From Schizochytrium sp. TIO01 (lineage: Eukaryota; Sar; Bigyra; Thraustochytrida; Thraustochytriidae): 64,000 nt of DNA. Below, piece after piece: positions 57,927 through 64,000 of this stretch (position 1 is the first letter of the stretch; each line of letters begins with the position of its first letter). The DNA is taken from contig SMSO01000025.1 of the NCBI GenBank assembly GCA_004764695.1, forward strand, positions 3,431,102 through 3,495,101, in the 5' to 3' direction. The notes below the pieces were generated by a model. That model searched no databases and was not told the origin of the DNA. It saw only the letters and a program-made list of their open reading frames with translations. The translations under genes were made by a program, and so were the position numbers.

Positions 57927-59768
57927 GTGTTCACATCAATTTCATCATGATGTCTCGCGATCGATTCTCCGTCCCATTTATGTCCAATCCTTAGTTTTGG
58001 CGATCCGGGATCTTCATAGGAAGAATGCTTGTTTGCATCACATTTTCTATCCTCGCTGATGTGGCCTCATTTCCCTTTCTTTGTCTTGCTTTAGCTCTGG
58101 AGAAATAACATTCTCTGTTCTTTAAATAAATTGCGGCTGATACAAAATTTGCACAAGTCTTACCGCATGCGAAGTCCGAAGAGGTTTTCTATTCTTCATT
58201 TTTATTCACCAAAGTCTAAGTCGCTGTCATACTCTCGTAATCTCGTTTTCATTCTTCATATATTTGCTTCTCTTTTGTCCACATTTCACCCATCTTCATT
58301 TCTGTAGTTTTTGTACAAGGAACATTTCACTATCTCCCGATTAACATGTCATCATGGACAAGCTCTTTCAGAGATAGAGGGTACCAAAGCTGCTGAAATA
58401 TATCGTTTGTACTTTTTGTTTGGTTGAAGTTTATCAATACAATAGCAAGGACATACCTAGCTAAATAATACCTGTTTCGCTTGATAGATATTGATTCTGT
58501 AGAGTTCAAAAACTTGTTTGAGTCATCATTTAGAGCTACCCGCAGCGGCTGCATGCTCGCTAGCACGTTCTTATTTTGTGTCGTAATTCCCCTGTTGTGA
58601 TCACATATCACTGTTCAGTAGCCACTTCAATTCTCTGATAGAGCTGCACATATAGAGACGAGCCATTTTTTCTTGTGCAGTGTCGCGATAAGACAAACAT
58701 GTGATAAGGTTCTTTCCTGTGAACATACTTCATTGATGTTGACGTACTCTATCTATTTAACGAGAGCGCATGCTCTATTCCACTTATTCTACTAGTTCAG
58801 CCTGCTCGGTTGCAGCCCACGATTCAAGATTTATCAGATTAGGTAAAGGTAGGTAGGTACCACTAAATTTATTTAAAAAAATGAAAACAAAAGCTACACC
58901 TACTGACAAAAGAAACATTGTTTTGAAAAAATCTACCGCCAGCCCTGTTTTTGAAACGAGCATTATTCCATCTGATGTCAGTCCTTCAGGAGCTCTCTAC
59001 TTTCTTTGGCTGCATTCAAATCATTTATTGATCGCTACTACTATTAGATATCTACTCTCCCTCACTGATGCTAACCTCCATCTTTTATACAGAGGTGTGC
59101 ACGTCGATCTCAGTTTGCACGTGTCTGCCTTTTGTATACTGATAGTATTTCCCGTAGCTACACTCTAGACCCGCACGCTCACTCTGACTTTGCTTGCTTT
59201 TCCAAATAAGGAAGAGTGAGAAAGCCGTGAAAATACATTTTCTCTAGAGGTTGCCTGCGATTTTTCGCTGTTACACGCAGCACATAAAGCCGCTTCGTGA
59301 CTAAGTGCGTGCGCGAGGTTTGTGTCGCGACCTCAAATTGCTGCTTTGAAGCAGCGCCAAGGCCGCAGTGAGGGCCTTGTGCGGGCGCGGAGCCCTTAGA
59401 ACCGCCCTCTCTCTTGAAGTCTCTAATCCGAGTTTCTTCTTTCGTCCATTGTCCATCGATTGGTTCAACTCGAGCGACGTTGAAGCTGGCGCCGCGCATC
59501 TTGGGCTTTGTGTTCTTACACCGCTCCTCGAACCGAGCTTGGGTTTGCTCTTGAAAGTTATTTGTACGCGCGGGAAGAAGCTGTCGCTCTCCGCTTTAAA
59601 CTTACAGCGCAAAGCAGTGCCTACACTAGAATTGTAATTTCACGTGGTGGTCTCTCTTCTTTTCCTCACATTGTGCTAAAGTTGCTCTTTCATTCGAGCC
59701 GTCTTGATTGGTTATGTGCTTCATTTAGGAAAGTTTAATCCAGAATATCTACTAAACATCTCGCTATC
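57927..59768. other. Intergenic region upstream of the PI3-kinase
   Basis: Holds the 3' end of the SYLF-like transcript and the PI3K promoter. I see no supported gene, RNA gene or long repeat. A GC-richer patch at 59.3-59.6 kb carries open frames on both strands but no family features. Confidence 0.5.
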
Positions 59769-62700
59769 ATGAGTTATGTAGGGTCGCACATTTCGGGGCG
59801 CAACCAAAATGGATATGGTGGCGGGGTATGGCAAGAACACGTTGACCCGCGAAGCGGTTTGACATTCTACCATAACGTAGTAAATGGCATGAGTGTGTGG
59901 AAATTACCTGAAGATCGTTGGCACAAAGCTCGAGACCTGGAGTCGGATCGATTATACTATTTTAACCTCTATCGTCATCAAAGCACTTACGCAGAACCAA
60001 TTGGATATGTTGACGAAGACTTTCAAAAGGTTCAGGTGCTGCCTTACAACCGAGCTGCCCTCGGTATGAGCGGCGAACGCAAAGATAATGTCGGCTTTAT
60101 CCCTGCTTTTGACCCCAGCAGAAACTCTACGTTCTGGCACTCATCTGGGCAAACGGTGTGGCGAAGACCTCGAGGTGCTCAGTACAGCCTGGATCAACTA
60201 CGACCTTCCCAAGAGTACGAGCGAATGGAGCATGCTGCCCGGCAGCTCCAGAGTCGCATTCACGATGTCTCTGATGAGATTTCTAGGCTAGAAATGATTG
60301 AGACACAGATTGAGGAAACTGCAGACGCGCGTTCGAGACGTCTTGCTCGTCTCCGTGGTCAAAGAAGTGAGTCTGAAGCTATGGAAAGACTTACACTTCG
60401 TGAAAAGGGAGTTACACGTTTTCTTGAAACCTCCTTTGGTCACGTAGCACTTCGCAGCTCCTTTCGTGTTAACGTACCAACCGTTGACTCCTTTCTAAAG
60501 TCGGTGCCCATCTTCCATAATCTGGACGAAGAGCAGTTTGAGTTGGTACGGAAATCGTTACGTAAACAAACCTTCGTTCCTAATGAGGTTATTGTGCGGC
60601 AAGATACCAAGGGCGATTTATTCTATCTTATTATTGAAGGTAAGGTCAGAGTTTACGTACAAGGTGCGTGGACCGAGGATCAGGGATTACTACCCGAGGA
60701 TAATGCATTCGGCAAGCTCGTCAATGAGTTGATTCCTGGAGACTTCTTTGGTGAAAAGGCTCTCCTTGAAGACAAAATGCGCACTGCAACAGTTCTTGCT
60801 GCAACTCACGTTGCAACTTACACACTATCTCGGGATGTCTTTTGCAAGGTTATCAAGCCGGATGAGCTCATGGACACTTCCAACACACAATTGTCGCATA
60901 TGAGCCTCGAGGTTGCAAGTTTTACAAAGCACGTGGGAAATTTCGATGTTTTGCTCTCGTTGAAGCGCCGAGCAAATACTGAACGTGAACGTCGTGTAGC
61001 AGAGGCACTAATGCTTCTAATGACCGCATTTAGCCCTGAGCTGAACGTTGTAGACACTGTTGCACGGATGCGGAAGACTTTGTTTCAGATTTTCAATTGT
61101 GAGCGTGTCTCTCTGTACACTGTGGATTGGGAAAAGCGCCAACTGCAAATGCAATTCGGGCAGGATCTAGAGACGACATTTACTTTGGATATTGGGGAGG
61201 GCATTGCCGGGCACTGTGCCGCGATGAATAAAATTGTCAATGTACCGCATGTACATAAGAATGAGCATTTCTATGGGGAAGTAGAGCCTGCTAGTTCTGG
61301 TTTTGTAACACGGAATGTACTATGCTGTCCTGTTTGCACGGATGATGGTACAGTGATTACTGTGATCGAGCTTTTAAACAAACGTGGCGGTGCTCCCTTC
61401 TCAGAGGAAGATCAAGATGTCATTGCTTCGGTAAGCGAACAAATGAGTGCAACTCTGGCACAAAAGCGTGCCGAGCAGCTGAATGATTTCTCTCTTGTGC
61501 ACTACTTGCCAATTTGGCAAATTGATGAGCCTCTCAAGATCAAATTGAATCGTGTTTTGGGAACAAGTCTGCCGGGCCATGTACTGTCGGACTCCTTTAT
61601 TGTCGCCACTTCTATATACTACGCTGGCCAGCCTCTGGCACCAACAAAGTATTTACAATGCACTGCAGAGCGTCTCATGCCATACATGGTTGTGCCGTTT
61701 GAGACAACTGTAACCCTGGACATCACCCTTTCAAACCTTCCGCGTGCTGCACGTGTCATCTTTAACGTGTACTACTCACCTAAGACTGAGGAAACCGCAG
61801 ATTCAGATCTGATCAGTGCTATTATTGATGAACAGGCAAAGCGAGATGCGAAGCGGGAGATGGAGGAAGAAGCTGCCATGGAAAAAACTCTGAGCAGCCA
61901 TCACAGACAAAGCTCCACACGCCAACATCCTACTGAGCGAGACAGAATTCGTAAAGAGAAGCAAACACGTCGCAATATAGAGATGGAGCGCTTAGTAAAA
62001 GAGGGCCTAGCGACTCCGATAGGATGGGCAGGTTTGACTCTTTTGGACTTTGACCAAGTCATGCGCAGTGGACACATGCGTCTCAAGCTCTTTCGTGGGG
62101 AGGCAGGACCAGATATGGCTGCTGTAGCAACCTTGCTAAGTAATAATACTCGGGCAAAGGATGCAGTTGACTTTCTCGAAATTACCTTGCCTGCTAGAAG
62201 AAAACCAGTTGTATACAGTGATCACGTGTCTGACGCAGAAAAGCTTGATGCAGATGAAACAGCTGCTCCTCAACGCTCCAACCTTTATAAATTAATGCGT
62301 GCAGAGCTGGAGAAGTTCATTCATAGCGACCCTCTTCGTCCATTGAGCAATGATGAAAAACTTCTTGTTTTACAGACTCGTCGTGAACTTATGGATGATC
62401 CTGCTGCGTTGCCAAAGTTTTTGCAAGCCATTGACTGGTCAAAGCGGTCTCAGACTCAACTCGCTTATAACATGCTTAACCTCTGGGCAATGCCGGACCC
62501 AGTCGTTGCGTTACAATTGTTAGACTTCAAACATCCAGATCCTAAGATTCGCGCCCTTGCTGTTGCAGCGCTTGAATCCATGTCAGATCTTGATCTTGAA
62601 GAGATCATGCTGCAACTTGTCCAAGTTCTTAAGTTCGAACGCTTCGTGGACTCTGCTTTATCTCGTTTCTTGCTCCGGCGCGCGCTGCGCGCACCTGCTG

Positions 62701-63866
62701 TGATTGGGCATCGTTTGTTTTGGTTGCTCAAGGCCGAGATGCATATTCCAGAGATTGCGGATCGCTATGGTGCCTTACTAGACACCTACTTGCGACACTG
62801 CCGAGCGAGACAAGAACTGGGTCATCAACAATTTGTTAATAGCAAATTTGAGTCAATCGCTGCGGCAGTCAAACTTGAAAAGCCACAGAAACGATCTGCT
62901 TTGCTAAGACAACAACTGGAGTCTGTAACATTGCCTGATGAGTTCCAGCTCCCATTGTCTCCTCACCTGTTCTTCCGAGGCCTGAACGTAGAAAAATGCC
63001 GTGTGATGAATTCTAAGAAAGCACCTTTGTTCCTAGAGTGTTTACAAGCTCGCCCCGGTGCACCGCCGGTCTCGGTGCTATATAAGTCTGGCGATGATTT
63101 GCGGCAAGACCAGCTGACATTGCAACTTTTGCGTACAATGGACAGACTCTGGAAAACTGAAGGGCTTGATTTGCGGTTATCCCTGTATAGTGTCGTGTCA
63201 ACAGGCAACGAACGCGGAATGATCCAGATTGTTCCTGATGCGGAAACCTTAGCCCGAATTACAGCTGGGCGCGGAGGCGGCAAGTTTAGCAAAGCTGTGA
63301 AGGTTTTTGATGACAAGAAACTAAAACGGTATTTGCAGAACTCTGGTTATGCGCGCAAGGTTACGGAGCAAAACTTCAAGTGTTCTTGTGCTGGCTACTG
63401 TGTAGCTACCTATGTCTTGGGCATCGGTGATCGTCATGCGGATAACATCATGCTAACACGGGATGGCAAGCTATTTCATATTGACTTTGGTCATTTTTTG
63501 GGCAACTTTAAGTCAAAGATGGGTATCAAGCGTGAGCGGGGTCCTTTCTTATTTTCCAATGCCATGGCAACCGTTCTAGGGCCACAAGATCGCCCCTTGT
63601 TTAAGGAGTTTGAGGATCTGTGCGGTCATGCATACAATATTTTACGTCGCAATGCCAACCTACTGATTACATTGTTTTCATTAATGCTTTCCAGTGGTAT
63701 GCCTGAGTTAACTCGGGAGTCTGACATTGACTGGGTTCGGGATCGTTTAATGCTTGACGCTACCGAGGAGGAAGCTGCTGAGCGTTTTCGTGATCTTATT
63801 CAAGAAGCCTTGTCAACATGGACAGCAACGCTTAACGACTTTGCACATGTCATGCGTCGGAATTAG
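59769..63866 (+). CDS. Phosphoinositide 3-kinase with WW, cyclic-nucleotide-binding and GAF domains (novel architecture)
   Basis: A 1365-residue uninterrupted frame. In order: WW domain 1 (about 19-47, W21, W44, P47), WW-like repeat 2 (51-77, second Trp replaced by Tyr) and a third degenerate repeat (107-134, W131, P134), then a coiled coil (about 146-215). A cyclic-nucleotide-binding domain follows (about 241-362; GDFFGEKALLEDKMRTATV, E329 and R338 spaced as in the PKA cassette). A GAF domain (about 421-570) ends NKRGGAPFSEEDQ (N537, K538, F544, D548), close to the NKFDE motif of cyclic-nucleotide GAFs. Next are a PI3K C2 (about 585-780, with a charged insertion at 680-740; PIGWAGLTLLDF) and the helical PIK domain (about 835-1000). 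The kinase (about 1050-1365) has K1106 in YKSGDDLRQDQLTLQ, GIGDRHADNIML (D1221, N1226) and D1239-F-G. The loop FKSKMGIKRERGPF matches class I enzymes that use PI(4,5)P2. It lacks recognisable adaptor- and Ras-binding domains. The C-terminal helix is complete. Confidence 0.93.
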   Translation: MSYVGSHISGRNQNGYGGGVWQEHVDPRSGLTFYHNVVNGMSVWKLPEDRWHKARDLESDRLYYFNLYRHQSTYAEPIGYVDEDFQKVQVLPYNRAALGMSGERKDNVGFIPAFDPSRNSTFWHSSGQTVWRRPRGAQYSLDQLRPSQEYERMEHAARQLQSRIHDVSDEISRLEMIETQIEETADARSRRLARLRGQRSESEAMERLTLREKGVTRFLETSFGHVALRSSFRVNVPTVDSFLKSVPIFHNLDEEQFELVRKSLRKQTFVPNEVIVRQDTKGDLFYLIIEGKVRVYVQGAWTEDQGLLPEDNAFGKLVNELIPGDFFGEKALLEDKMRTATVLAATHVATYTLSRDVFCKVIKPDELMDTSNTQLSHMSLEVASFTKHVGNFDVLLSLKRRANTERERRVAEALMLLMTAFSPELNVVDTVARMRKTLFQIFNCERVSLYTVDWEKRQLQMQFGQDLETTFTLDIGEGIAGHCAAMNKIVNVPHVHKNEHFYGEVEPASSGFVTRNVLCCPVCTDDGTVITVIELLNKRGGAPFSEEDQDVIASVSEQMSATLAQKRAEQLNDFSLVHYLPIWQIDEPLKIKLNRVLGTSLPGHVLSDSFIVATSIYYAGQPLAPTKYLQCTAERLMPYMVVPFETTVTLDITLSNLPRAARVIFNVYYSPKTEETADSDLISAIIDEQAKRDAKREMEEEAAMEKTLSSHHRQSSTRQHPTERDRIRKEKQTRRNIEMERLVKEGLATPIGWAGLTLLDFDQVMRSGHMRLKLFRGEAGPDMAAVATLLSNNTRAKDAVDFLEITLPARRKPVVYSDHVSDAEKLDADETAAPQRSNLYKLMRAELEKFIHSDPLRPLSNDEKLLVLQTRRELMDDPAALPKFLQAIDWSKRSQTQLAYNMLNLWAMPDPVVALQLLDFKHPDPKIRALAVAALESMSDLDLEEIMLQLVQVLKFERFVDSALSRFLLRRALRAPAVIGHRLFWLLKAEMHIPEIADRYGALLDTYLRHCRARQELGHQQFVNSKFESIAAAVKLEKPQKRSALLRQQLESVTLPDEFQLPLSPHLFFRGLNVEKCRVMNSKKAPLFLECLQARPGAPPVSVLYKSGDDLRQDQLTLQLLRTMDRLWKTEGLDLRLSLYSVVSTGNERGMIQIVPDAETLARITAGRGGGKFSKAVKVFDDKKLKRYLQNSGYARKVTEQNFKCSCAGYCVATYVLGIGDRHADNIMLTRDGKLFHIDFGHFLGNFKSKMGIKRERGPFLFSNAMATVLGPQDRPLFKEFEDLCGHAYNILRRNANLLITLFSLMLSSGMPELTRESDIDWVRDRLMLDATEEEAAERFRDLIQEALSTWTATLNDFAHVMRRN

Positions 63867-64000
63867 ATTGAAGAGAGAAAAATCAATGGATACAACGGTA
63901 GACTGTATGCTTTTGATGCCCTTTGTTTTTGTTTAATTAAGTTCAAGTTGTTTCCTTTTGATCTTCTTGTGTCTACTCCGGTGATTTCCCAGGATTTATA
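63867..64000. other. 3' flank of the PI3-kinase gene
   Basis: Downstream sequence after the TAG stop. The T-rich stretch (TTTGTTTTTGTTTAATTAAG) may belong to the 3' untranslated region. No other feature. Confidence 0.4.

Overview
This is nuclear DNA from a eukaryotic microbe. The recognisable proteins include a mitochondrial outer-membrane Sam50, a Dictyostelium-type 34 kDa actin-bundling protein, a YL1-domain chromatin subunit and a phosphoinositide 3-kinase. The recognised genes are single uninterrupted reading frames, and none shows operon spacing. Intron-poor genes set in microsatellite-rich DNA fit a stramenopile protist such as a thraustochytrid. That assignment is inference: there is no rRNA or other marker gene in the window.

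Layout. Positions 1-534 (minus) hold the 5' part of an unrecognised gene that runs off the left edge. Positions 8.2-13.5 kb form a gene cluster: the actin bundler (plus), then molybdopterin-precursor synthase MoaC, a YL1-domain protein and a RimJ/RimL-like GNAT acetyltransferase (all minus). A low-complexity, probably disordered protein lies at 16.6-17.3 kb (minus). From 17.3 to 48.9 kb, about 31.6 kb, I find no intact recognisable gene. That stretch holds a decayed ankyrin-repeat gene at 47.2-47.8 kb and many tetranucleotide microsatellites. At 48.9-51.5 kb a rhomboid-family membrane protein (plus) and Sam50 (minus) converge, and their coding ends overlap by 27 bp. A possible two-exon gene lies at 53.1-53.7 kb. 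At 56.8-63.9 kb a SYLF-like protein with a proline-rich tail is followed on the same strand by the most notable gene of the window.

The headline is a 1365-residue PI3-kinase at 59769-63866. It has WW-type modules and a coiled coil, then a cyclic-nucleotide-binding domain, a GAF domain, a PI3K-type C2, the helical (PIK) domain and a complete kinase domain with a class I-like activation loop. It has no recognisable adaptor-binding or Ras-binding domain. As read, it could couple cyclic nucleotides directly to 3-phosphoinositide production, an architecture I do not know from any described PI3K.

The noncoding DNA is of two kinds. One is of intermediate GC and packed with microsatellites (about 0.5-8, 17.4-25.2, 37-42.5 and 51.5-56.5 kb). 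The other is AT-rich and nearly free of microsatellites (about 13.8-16.5, 25.2-37 and 42.6-48.9 kb). The actin bundler, SYLF-like protein and PI3K would plausibly meet at the actin/membrane interface; this is inference from family roles, not from gene order.
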